Below, piece by piece: positions 53,474 through 62,878 of a stretch of 64,000 nt of DNA. This stretch comes from RI-242 sp038246255. Lineage in GTDB: Bacteria; Planctomycetota; UBA1135; GCA-002686595. The notes under the pieces are model-generated. The model made no database searches and was not told where the DNA came from. It saw nothing but the letters and a program-made list of their open reading frames with translations. Made by a program: the position numbers and the translations under genes. Each line of letters begins with the position of its first letter. Positions within the stretch are counted from its first letter, which is position 1. The stretch is from positions 28,250 to 92,249 of the forward strand of contig JBBRWC010000002.1 of NCBI GenBank assembly GCA_038246255.1, written 5' to 3'.

Positions 53474-53792
53474 GGGAGCGCGGTTAGCGCAGCTTTTTCG
53501 CGGTCAGCGTTGTAAGCATCATCGCGGCGGCACCGCCCGAGGCGAGGGCGACGGGGGGTGCTCGTCTGCTGCGCGGCGTCGCCAAGGGACAGTCCCACTT
53601 CCGGATGGTCGGCTCGAGCCGTGTAGCGAGTCGATGCACAGGATGCGGGAGCTTTGTCAGTTACGGATCCAAAGGGGCCGAATCCAGCCCTGGGTCGGCC
53701 AGCGAAGGACCGGCGTCAGGAGCCGACCGGTGGGCGCAGATCCGCCCGGGGCCCTGACTCCCATTTCGACCTACCCGACCCCAAGAACTCAT
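53474..53792. other. intergenic stretch between divergent genes
   Basis: 319 bp between the membrane protein gene (minus) and the fasciclin gene (plus). No protein-like frame, RNA gene or repeat seen; it should contain both promoters, but none matches a consensus well. Confidence 0.5.
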
Positions 53793-54728
53793 ATGCGTAC
53801 CCCCACGATCCTCGCGCTCTTCGCCGGCTTTTGCGGCACTGCCTTCGCGCTGAACGAGCCCGCCCCCAAGGACACCTGCACAGGCGTCTCCACCCTCTCG
53901 GCCCAAGAGACCAAAAACGTGATCGGCGTGGCCGAGGCCGCCGGCTCCTTCAAGACCCTGGTGGCGGCTGTACGCGCCGCCGGGCTGGTGGAGGCCCTCT
54001 CCGGAGAGGGCCCCTTCACGGTCTTCGCGCCCACGGACGAGGCCTTCGCCAAGCTGCCCAAGGGCACGTTGGAGAGCCTGCTCAAGCCCGAGAACAAAAA
54101 GATGCTCGAGACGATCTTGACCTACCACGTGGTGCCCGGCCGAGTTCTCGCCAAGGATGTGGTGAAGCTGGACGAAGCACGCGCGTTGAACGGCCAGCGC
54201 ATCGCCATCAAGGTGAGTGAGCAGGGTGTGGATGTGGCCGGCGTCCGCGTGTCGACCACCGACGTGATGGCCTCCAATGGCGTGATTCACATCGTGGACG
54301 CCGTCATGATGCCGAACACCGACGACATCCTGGGTACGGCCACCAAGGCCGGCTCCTTCACCACCCTGGCCGCCGCCATTGAGGCCGCGGGCCTGGTCGA
54401 GACCCTGAGAGGCAAAGGCCCGTTCACGGTGTTCGCCCCCACGGACGAGGCCTTTGCGGCCCTGCCCAAGGGCGCCCTGGCGGACTTGCTCAAGCCGGAG
54501 AACAAGGAACGCCTGCAAGCCGTGCTCAAGCTGCACGTCGTGAGCGGTCGTGTCTCGGCCCGTGAGGCGCTCAAGGCCGGCAAGGCCAAGTCCCTGGGCG
54601 GCACCGAGCTGCCCATCGTCAAGAACGCGGCCGGCCAGGTCACCGTGCACGGGGCCAAGGTGGTCACCGCGGATCTGGACACCACGAACGGCGTGATCCA
54701 CGTGATCGACACCGTCCTTTTGCCCTGA
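53793..54728 (+). CDS. exported protein with two fasciclin (FAS1) domains
   Basis: 311 residues. Signal peptide MRTPTILALFAGFCGTAFA. Two tandem FAS1 domains of ~135 residues, each with the H1 box GPFTVFAPTDEAFAKLP / GPFTVFAPTDEAFAALP, the YH-type centre (LTYHVVPGRVLA / LKLHVVSGRVSA) and the H2 box NGVIHIVDAVMMP / NGVIHVIDTVLLP. FAS1 proteins mediate adhesion or matrix contacts outside the cell. The two domains are similar enough to suggest duplication. Confidence 0.94.
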   Translation: MRTPTILALFAGFCGTAFALNEPAPKDTCTGVSTLSAQETKNVIGVAEAAGSFKTLVAAVRAAGLVEALSGEGPFTVFAPTDEAFAKLPKGTLESLLKPENKKMLETILTYHVVPGRVLAKDVVKLDEARALNGQRIAIKVSEQGVDVAGVRVSTTDVMASNGVIHIVDAVMMPNTDDILGTATKAGSFTTLAAAIEAAGLVETLRGKGPFTVFAPTDEAFAALPKGALADLLKPENKERLQAVLKLHVVSGRVSAREALKAGKAKSLGGTELPIVKNAAGQVTVHGAKVVTADLDTTNGVIHVIDTVLLP

Positions 54729-54832
54729 TGCCCAGTGGGGTGCGCAGTCGGCTCCGAGAATCGATCGGTGCTGAGAAACTTCGCACCATTTAGCAGAGCG
54801 TCGGCAAGTGGCGTCGGCGCTTCTCCAAAAGC

Positions 54833-57800
54833 TCATGAATAATCCGGGCGAGCAGCGTCGCGGAGAAGTCGCCGGCTGCGGCGCCCGACCAAGAGGGCCT
54901 GCAGGGTGAGCAGCAGGCTGACGAGAGAGAGAACCAGCCCCAGAGCCACCGAGCGGGGTGCGTAGGTCAGCTCGACCAGGGAGCGCCCGGCGGGCACGGC
55001 CAGGCACGTGAAGGCGTGGTTCGCGCGCCACAGGGGCACCGCCTCGCCGTTCACTCGTGCGCGCCAGCCCGGGTCGTGGTTTTGGGCGACTACCAGGATC
55101 CCGGGGGTGTCTCGCTCGACTTCCAGGCGCCGGCGCGTGGGGTGCTCCTCGAGCACGCGGGCCGCCCGTGCGCCGGCCGCCGACCCGCTGTCCGAAGCGG
55201 CGCCCCCGGCGGGGAGTGGGCTCGGCCCCGGCCCGGGGCCGGGACCGATGCACACGACCTGGTAGGGATCGAACTCTTGGGCGCCCATGGCCCGCAGGAG
55301 CGTCGTTGGGTCGTCGAATTGGCGCCAGGCGTCCACGGAGTAGTACCGGCCCAGGCCGCTGGTGTAGCGCGAAAGCCGCAGCGCAAGGATGTCCGTCACC
55401 CACTCGAACTGGTCGAAAGCATAGGAAAGGTCCGCGCGCAGGGTGCCCGCATGGGGCTCGCCGGCCGCCAGCAGGCCCGCGTGGGGCGGGGCGAAGTCCT
55501 CGTGGATCAGGCAGGCGGGCGCGCGCTCGGCTAAGTCCCCGTGGCCGCGCACGCGCAAGCGGTAGGCACGTCCCGCGGAGTCCGCCCGCGGCTCGAATCC
55601 AAGGACCAGCTCCCGCACGATCACCGCCTCGTCCAAGGCGTGGCGGTCCAGGGCCTCCAGCAGTTCGCGCTCCGCGAAGCTGCGGTGCACGATGCGCTCA
55701 CCGGATTCGGCGTCCACCAACTCGACCTCGAGGCGCCCCTCGAGCTTGGCCGGCTCCACGCCCACGGTCAACACCACCGCTTGCAAGCCCGACCGGGAGG
55801 CGCGCAGGGTCTGCTCCAAATCCCGGCCCGCGCTAACGCGCCACGGCTTGGACGGGGCACGGCGCTTGCGCAGTTCGGCCCCGAACTCGGTTTCGATGCG
55901 CGGCCAGTTGCCCGTGTGCAGGATGTACCGCGCGCCGAACAGGCGCAGGGCCTTCTCGCTGGCCGTGCGCGGGTACTGACCCACTTCAAAGGGGTCGAAG
56001 AGGGCGAAGAGCAGTTGGTCGTGCTGGTCCATCGTCAGCGCGTCGTAGTTGCTGACCAGCGGGATGCGGTAGACCAAGTTGGACTCCGCCGGCAGGGGCG
56101 CGTCCTCCAGGGTCACGATGAGTTCACCCGCCGTGGCCTGGACGAGTTGCTCCAGGGCCTCCGTGCGCGGGTAGAAGAAGCGCTGCTCAACGGTGGGGTT
56201 GTAGTTCCGTGCCAACCAGCCGTTCTGGAAGAAAAGCGCAGCCAGGACCACCGCGCAGAGCACCCTCTGTGCCCCAGGAGCGCGGACAAAGGTCAGGGCC
56301 GCGGCGGCGAACATGCCGATCGCCAGGCTCCCGTCGATGGTTCCCATGTGCCCTGCGCTGTGGGCCGCCAGGGCATCCGCGGGCCCCAGGGCGTCGGCGT
56401 GCTCGGCCAGCAAGTGGGTGGCGCCGCGCCGGAAGGTCGCTACGAGGAGCGCAGTCCATCCGAGCAGCGCCAGGGCGATTCCAAGGGCCCTGCCGCGGGG
56501 CGCGGCGCCCATCAGCAAACGATCCAGACCCAGGGCAGCGAGGCAAGCCACGGCAAAAAGCGGCAGGGGCTGGCTGCGGCAGATGGGGGCCAAGTCCAGG
56601 AGCGGGATGCGAGCGGCCAGGGCCGCCGAGCCGCCGATGTCGTAGGCGTAGAGAAACCAGATCGCGATCAGGACTCCGAAGGCGCGCGCCACGTCGGACG
56701 CCCGCCGCGAGAACAACCCCGCGGCCGCCAGTGTCAAGACCAGGGCGCCCGGGTAGAGCATGTTCGCCCCTTCGTAGTTGGGCACGGGCAGGTCAAGCCG
56801 CGGCGCGAAGGTGCTGGATGGGTTGCCGAGCAGGTCCGGATAGAACAGCAACGCCCACTGCGAGAGCAGCAGTGGGTCCTGGTTGTGCAGGCGCGTGCGA
56901 AGAGCGGCGCTGTGCTGGAGGTACTCGAGGAAAGGGAGGATCTGCACGGCCGCCAAACCGGTGCCCACCACCGCGGCGCCCAGGAACGCCAAGGCCAGGC
57001 GCAGCACGGCGGCGGTGTGACCGGGCTCTTTGCGCCCGGCACGGAGCAACTGGCCCAGTCGAAAGGCCACGACGGCACCGGTGCCCACAGCCGCGAAGAA
57101 GAAGGGCTCCGGATGGCCGGCCAATGCGCTGAGGCCAAAGCACAGGGCCAAGCCCGCCAGCCAAGCCAGATGGCGCCGGGGAAGGGGCCCGCCCGCGCGG
57201 GCCGCGCGCCAGTGGGCGAAGGCGCGCTCCGCGCACCACATGCCCGCGGGCAACACCGCCAGGGCGCCCGGGTGGGGGTAGGCCAAACACAGGACGTTGT
57301 GGCCACTAAAGGCGAAGGCCAGGGCGCCCAACAGGGCAGCGGGCTGCGCCAGGTTCCACTCCCGCAGCAGCAGGTACGTGAACCAAGCCAAGAGCGCCAG
57401 CTTGAAAAAGGCGCTGGCCACCAGCGCGGCCGGGAAGGCTAACACCAGGAACGGCAGGTGGAACGGGGAGAGCAGTCCCGATTGGTAGTTGGCCAGCAGC
57501 GGCTGGCCGCCGCCGTTGTAGGGGTTCCAAAGGGGCAGCCGACCGGCGCGCAGCTCCTCGAGGGCGAAGAGCATCCAGGGCTGCATCTGGAAGGGCGGGT
57601 CCGAAAGCAGCGGATTGGCGGGCCGGTGTCCCTCCTGCACCCGCGTCACGGGCCAGTCCTGGGTCAAGTCCGCGGTGCTCCAGACCCCCGTCTCCAGTCG
57701 TCCCAGAGGTTCGGCAAAAAAGACCAGCAACAGTCCGAGGAGGAGTAGGCCCGCGGACAGTTGCTCGAAGCGCGCGCGTTGCACGGTCTCAAAATAGCGC

Positions 57801-57862
57801 CGGGGCGCCGGCCCGGCGCGAGCCCTTTTGTCGCTCCCGTCGCAGCCGCGGCAACGACCCAC
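54833..57862 (-). CDS. YfhO-family multi-spanning membrane protein
   Basis: Up to 1009 residues; a GTG at 57784 would give a shorter and equally sensible start before the first helix (LSAGLLLLGLLLVFFAEPLG). The N-terminal half has about a dozen membrane helices with YfhO-like lines (RLPLWNPYNGGGQPLLANYQ, AFAFSGHNVLCLAYPHPGAL); the C-terminal part is a large extracytoplasmic domain ending with LSLVSLLLTLQALLVG. YfhO relatives glycosylate lipoteichoic or other surface lipids. Follows the fasciclin gene convergently. Confidence 0.85.
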   Translation of the reverse strand: MGRCRGCDGSDKRARAGPAPRRYFETVQRARFEQLSAGLLLLGLLLVFFAEPLGRLETGVWSTADLTQDWPVTRVQEGHRPANPLLSDPPFQMQPWMLFALEELRAGRLPLWNPYNGGGQPLLANYQSGLLSPFHLPFLVLAFPAALVASAFFKLALLAWFTYLLLREWNLAQPAALLGALAFAFSGHNVLCLAYPHPGALAVLPAGMWCAERAFAHWRAARAGGPLPRRHLAWLAGLALCFGLSALAGHPEPFFFAAVGTGAVVAFRLGQLLRAGRKEPGHTAAVLRLALAFLGAAVVGTGLAAVQILPFLEYLQHSAALRTRLHNQDPLLLSQWALLFYPDLLGNPSSTFAPRLDLPVPNYEGANMLYPGALVLTLAAAGLFSRRASDVARAFGVLIAIWFLYAYDIGGSAALAARIPLLDLAPICRSQPLPLFAVACLAALGLDRLLMGAAPRGRALGIALALLGWTALLVATFRRGATHLLAEHADALGPADALAAHSAGHMGTIDGSLAIGMFAAAALTFVRAPGAQRVLCAVVLAALFFQNGWLARNYNPTVEQRFFYPRTEALEQLVQATAGELIVTLEDAPLPAESNLVYRIPLVSNYDALTMDQHDQLLFALFDPFEVGQYPRTASEKALRLFGARYILHTGNWPRIETEFGAELRKRRAPSKPWRVSAGRDLEQTLRASRSGLQAVVLTVGVEPAKLEGRLEVELVDAESGERIVHRSFAERELLEALDRHALDEAVIVRELVLGFEPRADSAGRAYRLRVRGHGDLAERAPACLIHEDFAPPHAGLLAAGEPHAGTLRADLSYAFDQFEWVTDILALRLSRYTSGLGRYYSVDAWRQFDDPTTLLRAMGAQEFDPYQVVCIGPGPGPGPSPLPAGGAASDSGSAAGARAARVLEEHPTRRRLEVERDTPGILVVAQNHDPGWRARVNGEAVPLWRANHAFTCLAVPAGRSLVELTYAPRSVALGLVLSLVSLLLTLQALLVGRRSRRLLRDAARPDYS

Positions 57863-58020
57863 GGCTAGCCCGGGTTATTCTTCAGGTTTTCGAGCAGTCG
57901 AGCCCAAGTTGTCGTCTGGCGGTCCTCTGCGGCAGCGGGAGCCACAGGCGACCTTGAAAGGTCACCCGAGGCACGGGCGTGCGCCCGTTGCGCCGAACGG
58001 GGCGGTGCCCCCCATCCTCG

Positions 58021-58040
58021 CGTTCGGCGGCATGGGCGTC
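58021..58040 (+). repeat. 20-bp inverted repeat, left copy, beside the metal island
   Basis: CGTTCGGCGGCATGG followed by GCGTC. The reverse complement of 61836-61855 matches it at 19 of 20 positions. The pair flanks the ATPase and YHS-repeat genes. Confidence 0.55.
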
Positions 58041-58108
58041 GATGTAAGTGGGTACGCCGCGTTCATCCCGGGAGCTTCATCCACAGCTGTTCGGTTGTAC
58101 CTCGACGC

Positions 58109-60460
58109 TCACTGGTGTGACGTGGTGAGCCGTAGTCGCAGCGCGTTCGCGATCACGGAGACGGAACTGAAGCTCATTGCAGCAGCGGCGATCATCGGGC
58201 TGAGCAAGACGCCGAAGAACGGATAGAGGACTCCCGCGGCAATGGGGATACCGGCGGTGTTGTAGGCGAAGGCAAAAAATAGATTCTGGCGGATGTTCCG
58301 CATGGTCGCGCGACTCAACTCACGAGCCCGGACGAGCCCGTTCAGGTCGCCGCCGACGAGGGTAATCCCGGCACTCTCGATGGCCACGCCCGCGCCCGTG
58401 CCCATGGCCACGCCGATGTCGGCCTGGGCGAGTGCGGGTGCATCGTTGACGCCGTCTCCCGCCATGGCAACCTTGCGGCCCTCGCGCTGGAGCGTGCGGA
58501 TGATTTCGGCCTTCTGTTCCGGAAGGACCTCGGCTTCGACCCGGTCGATGCCAAGTTGCTCGGCGATGGCTGTCGCCGTCGTTCGGTTGTCGCCGGTCAG
58601 CATGACAACGGTCAGACCCTTTGCGTGCAGGGCATCAATGGCGGCGCGCGTGGTCGGTTTGATCGGATCAGCCACGGCGAGCAGAGCGGCGAGTTGGCCG
58701 TCGATGGCTGCAAACATCGAAGTGCCGGCCTCACGGCGATAGCGCTCGGCCGCGTCCGCGAACGGCGCGACATCAACGCCTTCGCTTTTCATCAAGGCTG
58801 GGGATCCGATCGCGACACGCGAACCCTCGACCGTTGCGACGATACCCTTGCCGGTGACACTTTCGAACTCCGATGTCTCAAAGCGCTGCTCCGTTCGCTC
58901 CTCAAGTCCCGTCATGATGGCTGCGGCGAGCGGATGTTCGCTTCCTCGCTCCGCAGCGGCGAGCAACGCGAACACCCGCTGCTCGTCTTGTCCGCCTCGC
59001 ACCTTCACCGCGATGAGCTTCGGTCGACCCTCGGTCAGCGTACCGGTCTTATCAACCACGATCGTGTCGATGGACTCGAAGGCTTCGAGCGCCGCGGCGT
59101 TCTTGATCAGCACACCCTGCTTCGCGCCCTGCCCGGCTGCAACCATGATCGACATCGGCGTCGCCAGACCCAGCGCACATGGGCACGCGATGATGAGGAC
59201 CGAGACTGCCGCGATGATCGCATAGCTGAACGCGGGCGGCGGTCCTACGAGCAGCCAGACAACAAAAGCGAGCAGCGCGGCCCCTACAACAATGGGCACA
59301 AACCACGCAGCGACCGAATCGGCGAGCCGCTGGATCGGCGCCCGCGACCGCTGGGCATCGGCAACCATCTGAACGATCTGGGCAAGCGTGGTCTCCGACC
59401 CGGTACGGCTCACAGTCATGACGAACGATCCGGTCTTGTTCACCGTTCCGCCCGTGACCTCATCGCCTGTGGCCTTTTCGACAGGAACCGGTTCGCCGGT
59501 GAGCATCGACTCGTCCACCGTGCTGCGACCCTCCGTGACCTCGCCGTCGATGGGAATCTTGTCGCCCGGGCGGACGCGGACACGATCGCCGATGGAGAGC
59601 TGGTCGATCGAAACCTCCTCGTCCGAGCCGTCCGCGCCGACGCGGTGGGCCGTGGGCGGTGCGAGCTCGAGCAACTCTCGGATCGCACCGCCCGTCTGAC
59701 GGCGGGCTCGAAGCTCCATGACCTGCCCGAGCAGCACGAGCGTGACGATGACGGCGGCGGCCTCGAAGTAGACACCGACCCGCCCAGCTTCGTCGTGGAA
59801 CGATTCGGGGAACAGCCCGGGCACCGCAGTCGCCACGATGCTGAAGACGTAGGCGATCGAGACGCCGATCGAGATCAGCGTCCACATGTTCGGGCTGAGC
59901 GTTCGGATCGAACGAACACCGCGCACAAAAAACGGCCACGCGCACCAGAGCACGACGGGCGTTGCGAGGACAAGCTCGGCCCATTGGCTGACCGCTGGGC
60001 TTATCCAGCGATGGAACGGGTGGCCCAAAAGCATGTTGCCCATGACGTAGATGAGCAGCGGCGCGGTGAGGGCCGTGGCGATCCAGAACCGCCGAGTCAT
60101 ATCTTGGAGTTCCGTGTCGTCCTGCTCTGCGGTGGCATCGACGGGCTCGAGCGCCATGCCGCACTTGGGGCAGTCGCCTGGCCCGACCTGACGGACCTCG
60201 GGGTGCATTGGGCAGGTATAGATGGCGTCTCGCGGGCCATCGCGCTTTGTGGGATGTGCCGTGTGCGCAGAGTGCGAGCCGATCGCGCTCGGCTTTGGTG
60301 CGTGTGTGAACTGCGCCGGGTTCGATCGGAACTTGCTCGCGCAGCCGTTTGAGCAAAACAGATACTCCACCCCGTCCTGCTCGATGCGCTGCGCTTCTTT
60401 CCCGTGCTGCACGGTCATGCCGCAGACGGGGTCGGTGCGAGTCGTTCCAAGGTCACTCAT
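58109..60460 (-). CDS. P1B-type heavy-metal (copper/silver) ATPase with YHS and HMBD N-terminus
   Basis: 783 residues. N-terminal YHS-like metal-binding domain (DPVCGMTVQHG, YLFCSNGCASKF), then a heavy-metal binding HMBD (YTCPMHPEVRQV, DCPKCGMALEP). Eight-helix P1B core with TGEPVPVEK, the intramembrane CPC (IIACPCALGLATP), phosphorylation site DKTGTLTEG, the EHPLAAAI nucleotide motif and GDGVNDAPALAQADIG. CPC indicates Cu+/Ag+ export. ATG 60460 chosen over GTG/ATG-like codons upstream. Paired with an exported multi-repeat YHS-like protein. Codon choice looks less extremely GC-biased than neighbours, suggesting transfer. Confidence 0.95.
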   Translation of the reverse strand: MSDLGTTRTDPVCGMTVQHGKEAQRIEQDGVEYLFCSNGCASKFRSNPAQFTHAPKPSAIGSHSAHTAHPTKRDGPRDAIYTCPMHPEVRQVGPGDCPKCGMALEPVDATAEQDDTELQDMTRRFWIATALTAPLLIYVMGNMLLGHPFHRWISPAVSQWAELVLATPVVLWCAWPFFVRGVRSIRTLSPNMWTLISIGVSIAYVFSIVATAVPGLFPESFHDEAGRVGVYFEAAAVIVTLVLLGQVMELRARRQTGGAIRELLELAPPTAHRVGADGSDEEVSIDQLSIGDRVRVRPGDKIPIDGEVTEGRSTVDESMLTGEPVPVEKATGDEVTGGTVNKTGSFVMTVSRTGSETTLAQIVQMVADAQRSRAPIQRLADSVAAWFVPIVVGAALLAFVVWLLVGPPPAFSYAIIAAVSVLIIACPCALGLATPMSIMVAAGQGAKQGVLIKNAAALEAFESIDTIVVDKTGTLTEGRPKLIAVKVRGGQDEQRVFALLAAAERGSEHPLAAAIMTGLEERTEQRFETSEFESVTGKGIVATVEGSRVAIGSPALMKSEGVDVAPFADAAERYRREAGTSMFAAIDGQLAALLAVADPIKPTTRAAIDALHAKGLTVVMLTGDNRTTATAIAEQLGIDRVEAEVLPEQKAEIIRTLQREGRKVAMAGDGVNDAPALAQADIGVAMGTGAGVAIESAGITLVGGDLNGLVRARELSRATMRNIRQNLFFAFAYNTAGIPIAAGVLYPFFGVLLSPMIAAAAMSFSSVSVIANALRLRLTTSHQ

Positions 60461-60536
60461 CGGACTGCTCCTGCTTGTGGACGAACCACAATTCAGCCCC
60501 AAAAATCAGCCCCATGCCTACCGCCGATACACGCAT
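60453..60536 (-). CDS. 27-residue ORF overlapping the ATPase start
   Basis: MRVSAVGMGLIFGAELWFVH followed by KQEQSDE: one short hydrophobic segment with a charged end. Its stop (60453-60455) lies inside the ATPase start region, giving an ATGAGTGA-type overlap. Could be a small membrane protein or leader peptide; could be chance. Confidence 0.3.
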   Translation of the reverse strand: MRVSAVGMGLIFGAELWFVHKQEQSDE

Positions 60537-60666
60537 CGGGCCCTATTCAGGGACATCGCGATCCCGCCCGCCGACGGCGACTCGTTGCACAGCCCAGCGC
60601 GATGGACCCGACAAGCGTCAGGCTGCCTTGTCGGTAGTCCGACCCGTTCGCCCTCTTCCGCCATGC

Positions 60667-61719
60667 TCACTCCTGAGACAGCTTTGACAGGTACTTGTGC
60701 GGGTCGGCCTTGAACTTCGGCACACAGCTCGCGCAGCAGAAGCGGACGAGTTGTGTGCCCGCAACGACCTCAACGGGTTCACCCATTGAACCGAGCTTGC
60801 CGCCCGCAACGACACAGGTTTCGATCGGATAAAGCGCGCGCTGCGCGTCCGCATAGGCCTTGTCGAGCTTGGCCATGTATTTCGCCGGCTCCTTGACGAG
60901 CGACTTCTCGCAGCCAGCGCAGCAGAAGCGGACGAGGCGGTTCATGTAGATGAAGTCGATCGGTTCCCCCATGGAGCCGAGTCGCCCGCCCACAGGGCAC
61001 GAGTCCATCGGATAGCCCGGGAGCCCGACCTCGATGATCTTCTTATCGAGCGCAGCGAGGTGCTTGACAGGATCGGCCTTGAACGCTGCAGCCGCCCCGG
61101 CATTCGCGAGCCGCACGAGGCGGTTGTTGTGCACGTGGTTGATCGCTTCGGCGTCGAGCTTCGCGCCCGTGACGATGCAGGTGGCGATCGGGTAGTGCAT
61201 GCGTTGCTGCGCAACGATCCGCGTATCAATCGCCCCCCACATCTTGGCCGTGTCGGCCTCGAACTCAGCGATGCAGGCGCCGCAGCAGAAGCGGACCTCG
61301 CGGTTGTCGTAGACCTTGGTGATCGGATCGCCCATTGAGCCGAGTGGCCCGCCTACGGGGCAATCGGGCAGCGTGTAGGGATAGGTCGGGCCAGCAGCCC
61401 CTGCGCCGATCGCCGGCGCGGCATCATGGCCGGTTTGATCGTTGCCGGGTTCTCGACGGGCGATGGCGAGGGCGACGAACTCGTCCTTACGGGCTTCGTC
61501 CCAGGCGAGGAATTCTGCGCCGCAGCCGGGGCAGCAAAGGCCGATCTGCTTGCCCTTGTACTCGACCGTGCCGGCCGAGGGCACGATCGGCTCCTTGCCA
61601 ATAGGGCACATCGCGTTGGCCGTCTCGGAGGCGCTGGGCGACTCGCCCTGAGCGTGTGCGAGTGGGTTGAGCGTGCAGACGCACACAACAGCGATGAAAA
61701 GGATGAACGGCTTGAGCAT
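60667..61719 (-). CDS. exported protein with five YHS/TRASH-like cysteine repeats
   Basis: 350 residues with a signal peptide (ILFIAVVCVCTLNPLAHA). Five repeats of ~45 residues follow: each starts with Cys-P/V-x-G (CPIGKEPIV, CPVGGPLGSMGDP, CIVTGAKLD, CPVGGRLGSMGEP, CVVAGGKLGSMGEP) and most have a second half RFCC-x-x-C then F-x-x-D-P-x-K-Y. Repeat 3 has lost the CC-x-x-C (LANAGAAAAF). Likely binds copper or another soft metal in the periplasm, supplying or buffering it for the ATPase encoded 206 bp downstream on the same strand. Confidence 0.8.
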   Translation of the reverse strand: MLKPFILFIAVVCVCTLNPLAHAQGESPSASETANAMCPIGKEPIVPSAGTVEYKGKQIGLCCPGCGAEFLAWDEARKDEFVALAIARREPGNDQTGHDAAPAIGAGAAGPTYPYTLPDCPVGGPLGSMGDPITKVYDNREVRFCCGACIAEFEADTAKMWGAIDTRIVAQQRMHYPIATCIVTGAKLDAEAINHVHNNRLVRLANAGAAAAFKADPVKHLAALDKKIIEVGLPGYPMDSCPVGGRLGSMGEPIDFIYMNRLVRFCCAGCEKSLVKEPAKYMAKLDKAYADAQRALYPIETCVVAGGKLGSMGEPVEVVAGTQLVRFCCASCVPKFKADPHKYLSKLSQE

Positions 61720-61806
61720 GATCAGGCTCCTTGAGCTTCGAAAAAAACTGTTGGATTGAACCGGCAGACGTCGGAGGTTTGGACGGGGCCTTCAGCAGCA
61801 TAGCGG

Positions 61807-62061
61807 ATGGGAACAAGAAGCCAGGAGATCGATGGGACGGCCATGCCGCCGAACGAAGAGTTGGCCATGGGGACCATGACGTCCGAGCCTCGTCCGGTGC
61901 TGCTGGGCATAGGTAGCAACGCGAGGATGGGGGCCGCGTTCGTCCTGTGCGCGGCTCTCGAGCGGCTGTGCCGCGACGTGGCGCGCCCGGCGAAGGCCAC
62001 CGAGCGATTCAGCGAGCCCCCCCCGGATGGCTGGCCGAAGCACGAGCGGCGCGATCGGTAG
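61807..62061 (+). pseudogene. possible FolK (HPPK) N-terminal remnant
   Basis: The frame contains VLLGIGSNARMGAAF, then LERLCRDVARPAKATERFSE and PPPDGW. The L-G-I-G-S-N start and spacing to ...S-E-P-P recall 6-hydroxymethyl-dihydropterin pyrophosphokinase, but the usual G-D-R loop is missing and the frame ends after ~55 residues. Weak; may be chance. Confidence 0.2.
61836..61855 (-). repeat. 20-bp inverted repeat, right copy, beside the metal island
   Basis: On the minus strand CGTTCGGCGGCATGG followed by CCGTC; 19/20 identity with 58021-58040 in opposite orientation, 116 bp outside the YHS-repeat gene. Confidence 0.55.
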
Positions 62062-62156
62062 TCGGACGGCCGGCGCTCGGCCGCGCTGATCCCGAGCCAG
62101 CGCGGCCTCCCGGTCACGTACCAGGGAGGCCCCGCTCCCTGCCTCGCTTCACGCGT

Positions 62157-62878
62157 TCACGGGCAAATGCGGGCGGTAAGACCGTTCGAAAAGGCCAGGC
62201 CCTCGGGCGCTTGGTTGTTGGGGGCAAGGTGCTGGAAGTGGATCGCGAGGCCGGCAAGGGCGGGCAACGCCGGCACATCGAGCGTCACGTTGGCCACACC
62301 GCCGACGGCCGGATGCACCGTGATCGGTCCCAGTTGAGCCGGGTCCACGAGCAGCACACCACCGAACAGGGGCACGCTGCCTTGCCCCAAGGACCACGCA
62401 CAGAAAAGGGTGCTGCCGACCACACCCGTGGTCTCCAGATGGAGCGGCTGACCGATGCGCGGCACACCAATCCCAAAGAGCGTCAGCGTCTGTGCGGCGG
62501 AGGGCAGGCTGCCATAGGAGCTGAAGCCACAATCAAAGTTGTAGATCACTTCCAGAGCCGGCCGCAGGAGCGCGTTGGGCGATTCGGACGTCAGGATCTC
62601 GATGCCGTCGTCGTTGCCCGGGATGCTTTCGGGCGAAATCGCGAAGCCCCAGTTGGGCGCGCCATTGGACCAGGCCTGCACGGCGGCGGTGACATCGATG
62701 CGGCGCAGTCCGTCGTCGTTCGGGGAGTTGTCGCCGGGGAACGAGGTGAAGGCTGCCGTCAACTCTGCGCCAACCTGCAGGCCGTTGCCGAGGGAGTTCC
62801 AGGTGGAACTCTCCTGCCAAGGCACCAGCACCCAGACAGGACAACCAGAGCAAACACGCGGCGGGAGTTCGATTCCAT
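62157..62878 (-). pseudogene. secreted DNRLRE-type protein with broken N-terminus
   Basis: From ATG 62878 a signal-like start reads SRRVFALVVLSGCWCLG in one frame; immediately after, in another frame, PWQESSTWNSLG, DVTAAVQAWSNGAPNWGFAI and ALLRPALEVIYNF give the second half of a DNRLRE-type beta domain, and then the planctomycete C-terminal domain (LFGGVLLVDPAQLGPITVHP, ALPALAGLAIHFQHLA, FSNGLTARI). The first half of the DNRLRE domain is missing and signal and body are out of frame, so an internal deletion is inferred. A shorter protein from GTG 62831 would lack export. Confidence 0.6.

Larger units (their letters stand above)
61720..62156. other. intergenic stretch at the right border of the metal island
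   Basis: 437 bp. Holds the right inverted repeat (61836-61855), a minus-strand 48-codon frame ending in EAQGA two bases before the ATG at 61719 (doubtful), and a plus-strand frame at 61807 discussed separately. Otherwise featureless. Confidence 0.5.

Noticed and set aside
61722..61875. Small minus-strand gene directly before the YHS-repeat gene
   Set aside because: A 48-codon frame ends just upstream of the ATG, but shows no hydrophobic segment, motif or ribosome-binding site, and its middle is the inverted repeat.
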